From Solea solea (Eukaryota; Chordata; Actinopteri; Pleuronectiformes; Soleidae), in NCBI RefSeq assembly GCF_958295425.1, contig NC_081136.1:21458890-21522889 (forward strand): 64,000 nt of DNA, given 5' to 3'. Position 1 is the stretch's first letter; each line of letters opens with the position of its first letter. The notes beneath the pieces were generated by a model that saw nothing but the letters and a program-made list of their open reading frames with translations, was not told the DNA's origin and ran no database searches. The translations under genes and the position numbers were made by a program. Of this stretch, positions 32,250 to 44,694 are shown one piece after another.

Positions 32250-35200
32250 CCATTCCCACATTTCTGCACCGTCCCTCACTATTTTGCTTTTCCCCTTCTT
32301 CAACTTTCATCACGTTATTTCTGCTCTGCCTTTGTGTCATTTTGTTTTTGTAATATTTATACTGAACATGTCTGAAGCCCATATCACAGACGCTATAGAT
32401 ACAACATAGGTATGAGCATGGAGGATGTGTACGTGTTTGTTGAGATACACAGGTGTCAATACCTTCAGAGTGAATTGATTTGTCCAGATTTTTTTCTTGT
32501 TTTTAATTTTTTGTCCTGATGTGCACACGACAGTAAGGTGAAAACATTAGGTGCACTTAAAAACACATTTTAACATGGGAATTATATATATAAAGCAATG
32601 TAAACCATTGGGTGCTTTAGCTGTTGCCTTGGAGCACAGCGAAAGGATGAAATGGGGGTGAATGAAAGTCTATATTATAATTTTCTAAATTAAAAAATAC
32701 ATATGTAACAAGATGAGATAAACTACCTACAAGTAACAGAGTGTTACTTTAGAGATAAATGTTTGTGATGTAACTAATATTTGGAGCTTTAATTGCACTT
32801 GAATTATATATGTTAAACTTACGTGGGGGGAAGTTACATTTGTTACCTTTGTTACGGTTTATGTGTGTTGTTTTGAAATGTGCCACATGTGGCAGCGATG
32901 AGCGAGAGAGAGAGAGAGAGAAAGATGTTTTCCTGTTGTTGCCCCAAAACAGCAAAACCCCCACATTCATGCACACGGCGAGGAAAAGCATTAACATCTC
33001 ACAACCTGAGTTTGTACGTGACAAGAAAGCACACAGAGGAAATAAACGACGGCGTAACATTACACCACACTGCAGTGCCCAGTCCTGCTTTCATCCCTCA
33101 CTCATGTCCTATAGCTGCCAGAGAGAGGAAGCATCACCGTAACGGCTTCTTGTATGATGGCACCACATACATACAGCACTACTACAGTATATACAGTAGT
33201 AACTAATATGTGCATTCATCAGTTTGCACTCTCGCTCCATTACGTACAAAGTGAAGTGTGTATACTATGCTTTTCTTTTATAACCCAACTAAATGTTTTT
33301 TGTGTCGTTCCCATTGGTACTTACTGTACATGTCTATGAAATCCTATACTGCATATCAGAAATGGAGACTATATCTGCACAATGCGAATGGAGTTGTGAG
33401 TGTTTGGTCTGGAGGTCAGTGTTAGGGAAAGGGACACAGTCTGTCTGAGTGTGTGTAACACTTGCTGCTTAATCCGGTGAACATTTTCTGTGTTTTGTTG
33501 TTTATAAAAAAAAATAGCTTCACTCCGACGAATGATATAAAAACATGTGTATGTAACATTAATGTTTCTTTAGAGAATCAGAGCTGATCAAAACCCATTG
33601 ATAGTGGATGAAATCACTATCTTGCATGTTTGAGCTCATTCTTTTTCAAAGCACACTTAAGGTGTTCGTTGATTTCAGGGCACTGTGGAATTCAATTTGT
33701 TGAGATTTGCAGCATAAATAATAAAGAGAACATCCAACCACAGTGGACAATGAGGGGCTTAGTTTATTGTACTTTTCTAAGTTAAGTTTTTTGGTGTGTT
33801 GCAAACACTGGGTCGGGACCCAAAGAGGGCTCCCAGGAGATTGCAAACAAATTTGCAGCGGTTTCCTAACCTTTTAGTTCAGATTTAAGATTTTCGTTTA
33901 CTTGGAAACGATTTGTTTACCAATTAAAAACAAATACAGATACGGCTGCAAATGCAGTGTTACATATATATATATACAAATTTGCTCTTGTTACGATTAA
34001 TGTTTGTGATTTGGGTTACAATAGTTTGCCATAGAGGTTTCATCTGCAACACTGTGCACTTACACTTAGTTACACTTAGTTGCTACACTTTTCTCGCACT
34101 GTTTGCAGTCAAATCTGGATAATGTTTAGCTTTCCAGGCAGCCATTCAAACAACAGCCAATCAAATTATTTAATAGAAAATGTCAGCACAGTTGTAGCCA
34201 ATTAGGTTTATGTGTTTAATATCAAACAGTACACCATCCAGGTAAGGTTGCTCTCCATGTTGTCTGTGTAATTGATGGATAGCATGCACCCAATTTCATC
34301 CCTTTAGCAACGTTAGCAACTGTTGCTACAGAAGCTAAGCCCTGATAGCCACCTCTAGCTCTTAGCATTCTGTACACCCACTGCAAAATGTATGAGTGAC
34401 ACATGTATGACTGCTATGTGAAAGTCACGCATGTAGCCAAAATAAGTTTAGCAATGTACACTATCTGAAACTTACAAAACTATTTTGACTTTATATCACA
34501 TATCTAATCACAATGAACTGATCGGGATGAATAAAAACATTGACAAAATGCAACATTTCTGTTACGTTTCTGAGCAATTTGATTGCCATTGTACTTCAGC
34601 AGTTACTAGCAAGCAGGCGAGGTGGATGGTGTTTGTCTTCTAGAATAAGTGGTCCAAAACAGGGCAATGAAAGTGAGTGAGCATCTCTACTGAGGGACTT
34701 TTCATATCTCTGCACATTCATTCCATAGTAAACTGAAATGCAACCAGCACTAGGAAATGAAATATCTCATGCTTTGGAGAAGAGTCAGCACTCACATGAA
34801 TTAAAATGGCTGAAACTGTCAAAAACCTCAGATATTTTCCTGAATAGCACTGAGCTGCTCACAGTCCAGACCTTTATTTAAACAATAAGACTGACAAATT
34901 GTATATTTTTATTGGAATTAGCTGATAATCATCTGTTAGAGTAGATGTACATTTTATGCACCATAACCCTAAATGTCTGTCCGATTATTTTCCAAAATAA
35001 AAGCATTGTGTTAGGGTGTCGTTCCAAGCCTTTACCAAATTGCTGCCACACAGATGTATTATGGTACAACTTGTTCACTATGGTGTTATGAAAACAATTA
35101 TATGTAATGTTCTAAAATGTATAATTGACTTTTTTTTTTCTTCCTGAGAATGTATTCTGTTGTGAATGAATATATGACATGTGTATCTGAGATGGAATGT

Positions 35201-35840
35201 GTGAGCAGCAGGTGTGTGTGTGTGTGTGTGTGAGCATTGAGTGTGTGTGTGTGGTGAATGTGATAAAGAGACTGTGTGTGTGTGTAGTCCATTTTTGTAG
35301 AGGAGTAATTTTAACGTTTGTGTTAGTCAGTTGTACCCAAAGAGAGAAACTGTAACGCAGTGTTGTGCCATTGTTTGGTCCATGAAACTCCAATACTGAA
35401 CAAATTAAAACAAACAGTAGCAGAAAACAGACTGAGCCTTTGTTGTCGTCTCTTTTGTGTGTCCACACTCATAGTCTGTGAACAGAGGAGCGCTGAACTT
35501 TCCACACAATACGCCTTCAGGAAAATTTAGCTGACTCCACTATATGGGGCGCTTATCTTGAAGTAAGACACTCTGCACAGGCTGGGAAAACTTGATCTAC
35601 TAGCATTTATACAGTAGCAGCCCAAAAAACTACAGCCCGAGACACTGACTGGATTGTTTCACATGAGACTGTTGTATCAGAAATATGAGCAATAACAAAA
35701 TCATTTAAAAAGGTGTGTTAAAACTCTGGAAAACATAGCTGCCAACAGAGGCACAAGGAAAACCAGATTTGAGCTACTTTTGGCTGCATTTAGTTTTTTA
35801 ATGAGCATCATCCACGGCCTGTTTTCCTTTGTTTATGCCA
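32250..35840 (+). other. Intergenic sequence or distal scube1 3' UTR
   Basis: Mostly unique AT-leaning sequence with no gene of note. It contains an AATAAA at 34996-35001 and (GT)n tracts near 35214-35285. A very long scube1 3' UTR could end near 35020, but nothing in the sequence settles this. Confidence 0.4.
32904..32921. repeat. (GA)n microsatellite
   Basis: Nine GA units between atgagc and aaagatg. Confidence 0.85.
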
Positions 35841-35841
35841 C

Positions 35842-35847
35842 AATATA

Positions 35848-35885
<38 letters not shown>

Positions 35886-35888
35886 TGT
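35842..35888. repeat. (TA)n tract flanked by atatgtata/tatacatat arms
   Basis: About 20 TA units, with self-complementary ends, so the whole tract is a perfect or near-perfect palindrome. Confidence 0.9.
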
Positions 35889-35934
35889 ATTACATTTTCA
35901 CTTCTTTGTTGTTCACTGCTTTATCTCAGTGTTA

Positions 35935-36145
35935 GACAGCCTTTTCTGACTGGAAACTCACTCTCAATCCACAAAAGTCCATACAGGAAATCAGCAATTC
36001 TACCTCGAGGGGACACAGGAGCTGTTGGTCTGCTGCTGTCTTGTCCGTGTCACTGAGGTTCATCTGAACACAGGATTGCACACACTGGAGTGATAAGACA
36101 TTTGAACTTATTAATGGAGGCAGCAGTGAATCAACCTTCTCGGCT
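35935..36145. mobile_element. MITE 'family D' copy
   Basis: Blocks gtccatacaggaaatcagca, gagctgttggtctgctgctg, gtgataagacatttgaactt and aatggaggcagcagtgaatc match the family-D copies at 3190, 24050 and 52660. Confidence 0.6.
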
Positions 36146-36149
36146 ACAC

Positions 36150-37369
36150 ACCTGCAACGTCTCATCTCCTCAGCAGCTCATAGAGCCTGGCCTTCCCTCT
36201 ACACTGTGTCAGAACATTCTGCTTTCTCACAGTGACCTTGTGCCTCCAGAGCTCCTCCACCAGTGCCACACAGTCCACAAAGCTCAACTGAATAAATCTT
36301 GACTAAACCATCCCCCAGTCTTTTCCCCCAGAACAGCAGTTAACTTCACGCCAACGTGAACCTGTAAAGATATTGTATTTTTAGGACATACTGTATATAA
36401 AAGCAGTGCTCATGCTTGGATTAAACAATAATTGGAGGAGCCAGAGGCCTAAAACTCAGTCTTCTTCCTCATTATACTATACTTGTCAGCTGCTTCACTG
36501 TCGGCCATTAATCATTTGTGACACTTTACCTATGTGATCTTTGCAGGACGTCCAATCAGCAGCATCTGTAGGCTAATGCGTCTGTGCCAGATGTAGAGAA
36601 AGAAAGATTTCTTACCCTTCATCAGAAAGAAAGAAAGAAAGAAAGAAAAACAAGAGTGTTTAGATGCCATTGGTCTCATGTTGCCTGGCCTCCCGACCAT
36701 CCCCCTGAACGTACCCATTCCATTCCCTTTTCCCCTGTATTTATGTGGGCACATTATTCTGTTTGGACTTTTTGTTGATCTTGGACACGTTCGTTGCGAA
36801 TTACTGATTTTTTTATAATATATAATATAATATACAGAACCAACAAAGTATATATTGATGCAGAACGGAAGATCGATAAATGCACAGACAGATCGAAATA
36901 TTGTATAATAATAAATCATGACAAAAATATAGTTTAAATAAGAGACAAAGTTACAAAAAAGAAGGTCAGGCAGAGATTTTAGGGAAAAACTTTTCATAAT
37001 GACTCAGTAATGTGATGCTTTTTTTTTTGTTGTTTATCAAATTGAGATTTGAACAAGGATTTTAGTTCCAGTAAGGATCTCTCTAAGGAAGTCATTTAGC
37101 AAATGTTTGTTTGAGAAACATTGGCCTCTTGAGAAAACACTGGCTTATCTGTTTCCATCTGGCATCAGTGCAGGTCGGACTCAAGTGTCTTTTCACAAGT
37201 TGAACTAACTCTTGAGGAATAGCACGGCTTACAGTGTTAAATTCTCTGGATTTAAATGTTCATAAAATAGCACATTATCAGTTTCATCAAAGAGATAAAG
37301 GGTGTTTGATGTCTCTTTCAAACCATTTATGAAAAAAATAAGGATAAGTTTCTAATAGGAATATTGTTG
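36150..37369. other. Intergenic sequence, mostly unannotated
   Basis: It carries the (GAAA)n tract and an AATAAA-like site near 36290. No gene is recognised. The longest open frames here have no known domain. Confidence 0.6.
36628..36652. repeat. (GAAA)n microsatellite
   Basis: Five to six GAAA units in intergenic DNA. Confidence 0.9.
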
Positions 37370-39065
37370 TTATTCCAGAGCAGAGGTGGTGGCGTACTGA
37401 TTGACGACATATCCACACGTGACGACATTCAAATCCTGCTCCTCCTTCCTGCTCCCCCTCATATCCGCTATTATCCACTCCTCACTTTCATCTGGAATAG
37501 TCCCTTCACTTTTCAAAACTGCCGCTGTCACCCCCATATTAAAGAAACCCGGTTCAGACCCCAACAATTACAATAACCTCCGGCCCATTTCTAATTTACC
37601 TTTCATTTCCAAAATCCTTGAAAAAACTGTTGCCACCCAACTTCACTCTCACCTATCCCTCCATTCACTCTACGAGCATTTCCAGTCTGGTTTCCGCCCC
37701 CGTCACAGCACAGAGACCGGCCTAATCAAAATCACCAACGACCTCCTCACTGCAGCTGATTCTGGTTCTGTCTCCATCCTCAACCTCCTTGATCTGAGTG
37801 CTGCCATCGACAACATCTCACACCCCATCCTCCTCAGTAGACTCTCCTCCATTGGCCTCTCCCACACTCCCCTCAGCTGGTTCCACTCTTACCTCACAGA
37901 CGGCACTCAGTTTGTACAGCTCAAATCTTTCACTTCAAAACCCTCCCCAGTCACGACAGGTGTGCCCCAGGGATCTGTCCTGGGGCCCCTTCTCTTCATC
38001 ATCTATCTCCTCCCCCTTGGCCACATCCTCCGTAAATTCAATATCCAGTTCCACTGCTTCGCGGATGACACCCAGCTCTACCTTTCTTGCAAACCAAATT
38101 CCACACTGCCACCCCCCTCCCTCACCTCTTGTCTCTCTGAGTTAAAAACCTGGTTCACCTCAAACTTTCTTAAATTAAACTGGAATAAAACTGAAATCCT
38201 CCTCCTCGGCACTTAATCCACCCTATCTAAAGCTAACAGCTTCTCTCTCACCATTGACAGCTCCTCAGTTTCCCCCTCCCCTCAGGTAAAGAGTCTGGGC
38301 GTCATCCTCGACAGCACACTCTCCTTTCACTCACACATCAACATCACTACCCGCACTGCTTATTTTCATCTCCGTAACATCAACAGACTCCGCCCCTCCC
38401 TCATCCCCCCACTCCACCGCCGTCCTTGTTCACAGCCTCGTCACCTCCCGTCTTGATTACTACAATTCTCTCCTCTTCGGCCTCCCTCAAAAGTCTCTTC
38501 ATAAAATCCGACTGGTCCAAAACTCAGCCGCCCGTATCATCACAAAGACCCCCTCACACCACCACATCGCCCCCGTCCTCCAGCACCTCCACTGGCTCCC
38601 TGTAAAACACCGCATCAACTACAAACTCCTCCTGTACACATACATGGCCATCCACAACCTTGCCCCTCCCTACCTGTCTGACCTCCTGCAAGTCATCACC
38701 CCCACTCGTTCCCTCAGATCCTTCTCCTCCCTCCACCTCTCTGTGCCCCCTGCCCGCCTTAGCACTATGGGGGGCAGAGCCTTCAGCCACTCTGCTCCCC
38801 AGCTCTGGAACACACTACCACCTGACCTCCGTAACTGTGACTCTCTCCACCTCTTCAAATCAAGACTCAAAACTCACCTTTTCCGGACCGCCTACTCCCT
38901 CTAACCTCCCTGCTTTTACCGTCACTTCCCTATTTTATTGTGTTGATTTTATTTGTTTTTTGGTTTTCCTCTAATTGTGTAATTTTAATTCATTTTGTTT
39001 GTAAAGTGTCCTTGAGTGACCTGAAAGTCGCTTTTAAATTAAATGTAGTATTATTATTATTATTA
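37370..39065 (+). mobile_element. L2-type LINE, 5'-truncated, with reverse transcriptase and 3' tail
   Basis: The frame from 37401 is open for 271 codons to a TAA at 38214-38216. It carries [73 protein letters not shown] and the catalytic [11 protein letters not shown]. The same frame continues after the stop ([15 protein letters not shown]) until a shift near 38405-38420. It then reads [52 protein letters not shown] and [18 protein letters not shown] to a stop at 38904. The 3' end cttgagtgacctgaaagtcg and the (ATT)n tail are typical of L2 copies. One stop and one frameshift make it inactive. Confidence 0.92.
39048..39065 (+). repeat. (ATT)n tail of the L2 element
   Basis: Six ATT units directly follow the L2 3' UTR. 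Confidence 0.85.
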
Positions 39066-39116
39066 CATACGACGTTCTCCTTGGCAGGTTTTTATTCTTC
39101 GTGGCACGATCCACTC

Positions 39117-39306
39117 TCCATGTTCTTAGGCAAGACGACACTTAACCCCACGTTGCTCCAGGCGGCTGTACTGGCAGCGTGTGAATGGGTATGAAATGTG
39201 TGTGTTTAAAAAAACTGCTGCACGTAGATATGCACTGTATGAAAATGTGAGTGAATGGGTGAATGGCAAAAATGTATTAAGTAAAGCAACTTTTGAATGG
39301 TCATCA
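39117..39306 (+). mobile_element. SINE 'family A', body
   Basis: Blocks ttaggcaagacgacacttaa, ccccacgttgctccaggcgg, gcacgtagatatgcactgta, gtgagtgaatgggtgaatgg and gaatggtcatcaa are in family order, starting near the end of the L2 copy. Confidence 0.8.
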
Positions 39307-39309
39307 ACA

Positions 39310-40394
39310 GAGCCCTGCAGGTTAACTGTGGTTTCATGAATCGTCCAGCAGATGGCAGAATCACCCAGGCTGTGACTCTGGATGCTTCTGTCCACTGCGA
39401 CTATGAGGATGGACTCAGCTCTCGGATTGTGATCTGTTTGTTTAGCCCATTATCAGCCTGAGTCCCAGTCCAATAACCTGCAGATAAACAGGAGCAGAGG
39501 CAGTGAAAAGCTGTTCTGTTGCAGTTTGCCTGATTATCTCCTTTACTGCAAGTAAATGATAAGGAGAAATCCAATCTTTCTTTCATTTATTGATCTTTTT
39601 TTTTTCCTCTTTTGCATACAAAACCAATGAGAAAGTGATATCCTGGTAACTATAGAAACCATAGGGATGATGTACACTTGTATCACAGAAAATACACTCT
39701 GCATTCATAATAATACAGCACCTTTTAAAATTTTGAAATGGTTCTACTTTCAGAATAGGGTTTGACAACCATCTTCTGGGTTATTTGGGCTGGTTGTTAT
39801 GTTAATATGCAGGATTTTTTGTGTGTGTCTCTGCCTAAAAGCTTTTTTTTTTTTTTCCCCTGTCCATGGTTATCTTTTCAATTTCCTCAAAACAAACATA
39901 TATTTCTTCCACCTCTGGAGTGAAATAATTCCACTTTCCCTGAGTCTGAGGTTTTGAGAAATGTGGCAGAAATGAGACTAAAGAGGCACATTCATGCACT
40001 GACATCAGCTAAATAGGAAAATTCAAGATATAAAAGGAGCAAATAAGTTAATACGTTTAACATGTGAAATTACAATTTAAGAAATTAATAACACTGAAGA
40101 ACAATTTGAAGAACACTTACAGAAAAAAAACTATTAAGTTAAGAGATTCTTAAATTAATCCTCTGCAGAGTATAATTAAAAAATCTCCATTGAATCATAT
40201 TGAAGCAACAATTTAAACCGTTTGTCCTTTTCAACAAAACAAATTACACAAATGGTAAATAATATTATTCAATAAAAATCATACCTTAAACAAACAGTCC
40301 TTACGCAGTATATATACAGCAGCTATAAATACTGAGAGCAATATTGCCATGCATGATGAATATATCACTAATATGGTGATATATTAATCTCACA
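39310..40394. other. Intergenic sequence, nothing recognised
   Basis: AT-leaning, with T runs near 39595 and 39847. I see no gene or named repeat. Confidence 0.7.
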
Positions 40395-40565
40395 TATTGG
40401 AAAATCCAGATTAGGCAAACTGGACACTCAACATGGATCATATATGTGAGTGTGAGAGTGAATGGTTGGCCTGTCATGGACTGGTGTCCTGTCCAGGGTG
40501 AAGCCTGCCTTTCGCCCTACGTCACCCTCATGTGGAGGATAAAGCAGTAGAAAATGGATGGATTG
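40395..40565 (+). mobile_element. SINE 'family B', 3' half
   Basis: Blocks aaactggacactcaacatgg, gagtgaatggttggcctgtc, atggactggtgtcctgtcca, gcctttcgccctacgtcacc and gtggaggataaagcagtaga are in family order. Confidence 0.75.
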
Positions 40566-40875
40566 CAAAATAGTAAAATGTTTACATACTTGTAAATACA
40601 GCACATGTTTAAATACTTTTATACTTTATAATCGCTGTTCCATCCTTCAGTTATATAACTGTTATTGTACATTTTGAAATGTTTGCTTTGGCATTTTCTG
40701 TTTATTTTATATTGCATATGTCATTATAATGTACAAATATAATTTGTGTATGTATATATATGATTTAATCTAATCTAATCTATACTGTGTGTTTTCTTTA
40801 ACTATTAGAAGTACATTTATACCTCTGAATAGATTTCCTTTACAAATTCTCACTTTTTTTTTTTCAACTTTAAAT

Positions 40876-41101
40876 CAGAGGTCTCAATCTCCGGCTGCGG
40901 GCCACATGTTGCCCCCCTCCTAATTGATCTCATTGACCCACCACTTAAATGTGGTATTTATAGATTCACTTAACTAATAAATGCGTTTTTTTATTGTGAA
41001 TTATACAAAACAGTGTAAAAATATTGTCAGAATCATGAACCTCCTCATGATCAGATGTGAAACTCATGTGACCCCATTGTAATCTGAGTGCAAGACCCCT
41101 G
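40876..41101. mobile_element. Complete hAT-type MITE with 8-bp target duplication
   Basis: A 226-bp element from CAGAGGTCTC to GACCCCTG. Ends are inverted repeats of each other, with two or three mismatches over about 13 bp. It is flanked by ctttaaat (40868-40875) and atttaaat (41102-41109), matching at seven of eight bases, as expected for hAT insertion. The interior resembles the 1893 fragment (gggccaca block) and encodes nothing. Confidence 0.8.
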
Positions 41102-41206
41102 ATTTAAATTTTCCTGAGAGACAGAATGTGATCAGTATAGTAACAGATTTTAGATTTTGGAGGGGATGAGGTGTTGGAGGAGTAACTGAGACAGGAAGAC
41201 AGAGGG

Positions 41207-41214
41207 TATATAAG
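41207..41214 (+). promoter_or_regulatory. TATA-like box TATATAAG
   Basis: GGGTATATAAGGG lies about 230-270 bp upstream of the GC-rich candidate first exon of mpped1. It is a good TATA match, but its distance from the GC-rich stretch means a role as the promoter is only possible. Confidence 0.25.
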
Positions 41215-41439
41215 GGTTATATTGAGCCTGACAATACGGGTCCTAAACGGGTTTTTCTGTGCTTTTCATGGTGGCTTCACGCGTGTCTGCCCATAGCCTT
41301 TCTGGGCTACCTGGGTACTAAGTGGGTACTGAATGGGCATTATGCAGGCGCATATGGTTTCAGTAACACCGGTGGGGCCACCATGAAAACCGTGGGACCC
41401 AAACTGTCAGCTCTAATTTAACCCTAATGGTATCCACAC

Positions 41440-41583
41440 GGACATTAGCTTCGAAATGAGCAGCGGTGATTTGTGACTGTGTGCCCGAGAATGAGCTGTG
41501 GCAGAGCCGCGGCGCGCAGCAGCTACCCCGGGTCCTCCCTCCATCCTTCTCTCCTCTGCCTCACACACAGAGCGAGAGAGAGA

Positions 41584-41614
<31 letters not shown>

Positions 41615-41780
41615 GAGGAGGAGGATCTTCACCACGCTGCACCGGTGCACCACGGGGTGCGCATTCAAACTGACCAGCGCGTCTCTCACTCAGCAGCAGC
41701 AGCAGCAGACTCTCGCACCTCCACTGCAGCTTCAGGAGAACAGGAGAACAGGAGAAGTGGAGAACAGGAACAGTAAGCAG
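41440..41780 (+). other. mpped1: Candidate non-coding first exon of mpped1
   Basis: The stretch is the richest in CpG in the window (gagccgcggcgcgcagcag; gcgcattcaaactgaccagc), with a (GA)n tract and (CAG)n. It ends at a strong donor, AAGCAG|GTAGGTTT (41781). A second donor-like site, GTAAGC, lies at 41773-41778. The next acceptor on the + strand that fits is tgtgtctcag before 50931, which opens the exon with the mpped1 start codon. The 5' edge is not known. This is inference from composition and splice signals. Confidence 0.45.
41570..41616. repeat. (GA)n tract in the candidate mpped1 5' UTR
   Basis: Over 20 GA units, interrupted by GGGA, followed by (GGA)n. Confidence 0.9.
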
Positions 41781-43304
41781 GTAGGTTTCCATTCTCTTCT
41801 TCATTATCTGCACGCGTCCATGCTGTTCAGACTGAGGCTTTCAGCTCATTCCCAGGCTCTGACGCGGTGTTTCTGCTCAGGTCAGTGAGGTTTACTGTGG
41901 TCATCTCAGCTGGACTTGTCTACATTCCCCCACAGATACATAACACTCTCCAGCAGCAGCAGCAGCAGAAGCAGCAGCAGTAGCAGCAGTAGTGCTTTAA
42001 CGTTAGATCACATTTCAGGAGCAACACATCACATCTAAAGGGCAAATGTTGTGTGAGCCGCAGCTGCTGCTGGTGCAGTCACTGGGTTCAAATGTGTGAA
42101 AAGTTTGAATTCAGCTTCCATGTGTTCAGGAAAAAACCAAACCGCTGCAAAAATCCTGTAGCTACTGTTGCAATATGCCAGATTATTTCCTGCACATGAG
42201 GGAAAAAAGGACACAGGGGACACAGAGCTGATATTTCATGACAACATTTTAAGCCTTGAACTGATTTTTGAATATTCTGATATTGATTTAGTGTTCCTTT
42301 AATTGCTTATACTTTTTAAAAAAGAATAATAATAATTAAGTATGTACTCTTTTTGTGGATTGCTGGGAAAAGTGAACATATTTTGGATCAGATCCCCACA
42401 AGGCAACAATAGTGCAAGTGTAAGAAGACAATAACAGCACAATGTCACATCAAATATGTTTTCTTTTGCTTAAATAAAGAACTTAATGGAACATTTAAAT
42501 TTACCAAGTAAGGTGAAACAAGAATAGACCAACCTTAGATGCAACGTTTAAACATAGATCCATGCCTATATGATAAAAGTCAACACCATTTATACTCTCA
42601 TTTATTTATTCTTTTATTCACATATTATTCTATTAGTATTCTGATTTTTTTGTTTGACTGGATTGACATTTTAAGGACATTTCTGCCTACAGTCATTTGT
42701 GTATATCACACTATACTTTAAGTGAAGACAGCAGCAGATGTATAAATATGAATATGAATGACAAGTCGAGTCAATAAGAACTTTATTGTCCTTAAATGAA
42801 CGGAATTACCATCTCTCCTTATTGTCCAAACTGCAAAGATAAATAAGAAGATGTTAACAACTTGATGAAAGTGGCGCAATGATTTTAAAACCAATAAAAT
42901 ACTTTGTTTGAATAATGTGAATGCAGTCGTTAAAGTAAAAGCATGGCATTGATATGTATTAAAATGTATAAACACATCACTGAAATAAATGTAAATCAAG
43001 CCAAAATAATGTCACCAATATAAAGGAAATTATACTATGTTCTTCTTTTTTTTCTTTGTGAAAGCAACCACAAGAGGCAACACATTTAATGGATCAGAAT
43101 ATACATTCATTAACCTTTGCACTTTAAAGCATAGACAAACAACCAGTTTTAAATGAAGCTTATATAAGTGGATTTTCTTTTAATGTAATTTTCTCTAGAA
43201 GCAAAGGTGGCCGTCCCAGGATTAAATGTTGTTGTTTCTGCAAACCACTCACTGAAAAATATGGACACAAAATAAGGACATTTCTGTACCTGATGGACTT
43301 TTAT

Positions 43305-43362
43305 TGTAAGTCGCTTTGGATAAAAGCGTCTGCTAAATGACATGTAATGTAATGTAATGTAC
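43305..43362 (+). mobile_element. SINE 3' tail (taaaagcgtctgctaaatga type)
   Basis: The tail gtaagtcgctttggataaaa with gcgtctgctaaatgacatgt and tandem aatgt units is the common end of a V-type teleost SINE. A copy with a tRNA-like head is at 54990-55120. Confidence 0.75.
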
Positions 43363-43613
43363 ACATTTAGAGAAAGTTCCCTTTATTAGTCCAATGTTGT
43401 GCTTGGAGAAGCCAGAAATGTACCTTTTGACAACCAGAAAGGCTCCTAAGTGAATTCAATCAAAAAAAGGAACACATTACCATTTTCACCCCAAGGTTAC
43501 AGACACACACATGTTTTAGGGCTCTGAACTGTATTTAAAATGGTCAAATTTCATGTGGTTTATTCATGAACAGGTAAAAAATAGGGTATTTGTACCTGTT
43601 TATACACACCAGG

Positions 43614-43800
43614 GCTGCAACGATTGTTTGATTATAAATGGATTACCAAATTAATCGCCACCTATTTTGATTACTGATTTATCAATTGGAGTCTTTTTTC
43701 AATATTTTATTCAAGCGTTCTGATTTTACACCTTAAATGTGAATATAAGCTGGTTTCTTTGCTCTATATAACAAATAGATCATTAAAACTGAATACATTC
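43614..43800. mobile_element. hAT-like MITE 'family F' (gggctgcaac), partial
   Basis: It starts cagggctgcaacgattgttt and has gattactgatttatcaattg and tttgctctatataacaaa. Related copies are at 48261, 50065 and 59490. Confidence 0.6.
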
Positions 43801-44060
43801 TGTCTGTTTGCATGTTCTCCCCCTGTGTGCATGGGTTTTCCGCCCACAGTCCAAAAGCATGCAATATGGGGATCAAGTAAATTGGTCACTCTAAATTGAC
43901 CCTGAGTGTGAGAGTGAATGGTTGTTTGTCTCTATATGTGGCCCTGCGATGGACTGACAGACTCCAGGGTGTAGCCCGCCTATTGCCCTATGTCAGCACC
44001 CCCCACGACCCTCCTGTGAAGGATAAAGCGGTAGAAAATGCATGGATGGATGGATGGATG
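43800..44060 (+). mobile_element. SINE 'family B', lacking most of the head
   Basis: Blocks gtttgcatgttctccccctg, cccacagtccaaaagcatgc, aatggttgtttgtctctata, ctgcgatggactgacagact and ggataaagcggtagaaaatg are present, with a (GGAT)n tail at 44044-44060. Confidence 0.85.
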
Positions 44061-44694
44061 CTTGGGACGATATGCAACCAACAATGATATCAGAAGCTAT
44101 ATATAGTGGCGTGCACCCAGCTGCAGAGGTGATTTTATCGCTTCTGTAGTGAAATCTATGCAAAATAAATAGACATAAAAGCTCAGAATGAGACCATACA
44201 CATTCACTACGCACTATGAGTGTAAATAAATGTAAAAATAATGTAAATAATAATCAGCAATCAGCATTGTAGCTGAGTCATGTTGTGGGCTGTTTATTAT
44301 TTGTTACACAGTTGGAGAATGATGTCTTTGAAATCACTTGAAAAGAGTACAAATGTGTTGTTAACCGCTATGAGAACACAAAAAGTTGTCTATAGAAAAT
44401 AATAACTATAGAGGGCAAAAGTGCTGAGGTCAGCTGACTGTTTTAGTCATTAGAAATATATGTTATATATTATATCTATATATTATAACATGAAACAAGA
44501 TATTGTCTTAGACTTTGGATATTGTCATATCATGATAAGGCATCTGTGATGACTTTTCCTGGTTTCAATCATCATCATATTTATTACAGTGAAAAATACA
44601 CAAATTTAATATATATTAATAATAATAAAGAATACATGGAATCCACAAAATAAAAAAAAAGTCACTTATTAACACTAATTTAATTTTAAGCCTG

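Noticed and set aside
32749..33142. Overlapping 100-110 codon frames near the (GA)n tract
   Set aside because: Both strands are open at once through a simple repeat. No domain is recognisable.
36530..36997. 155-codon minus-strand frame with hydrophobic stretches
   Set aside because: Low-complexity AT-rich DNA crossing a (GAAA)n repeat. No domain or splice support.
41466..41888. 140-codon frame over the GA-rich exon
   Set aside because: It arises from (GA)n read as Arg-Glu and from (CAG)n as Gln. It crosses the donor and fits a non-coding first exon better.
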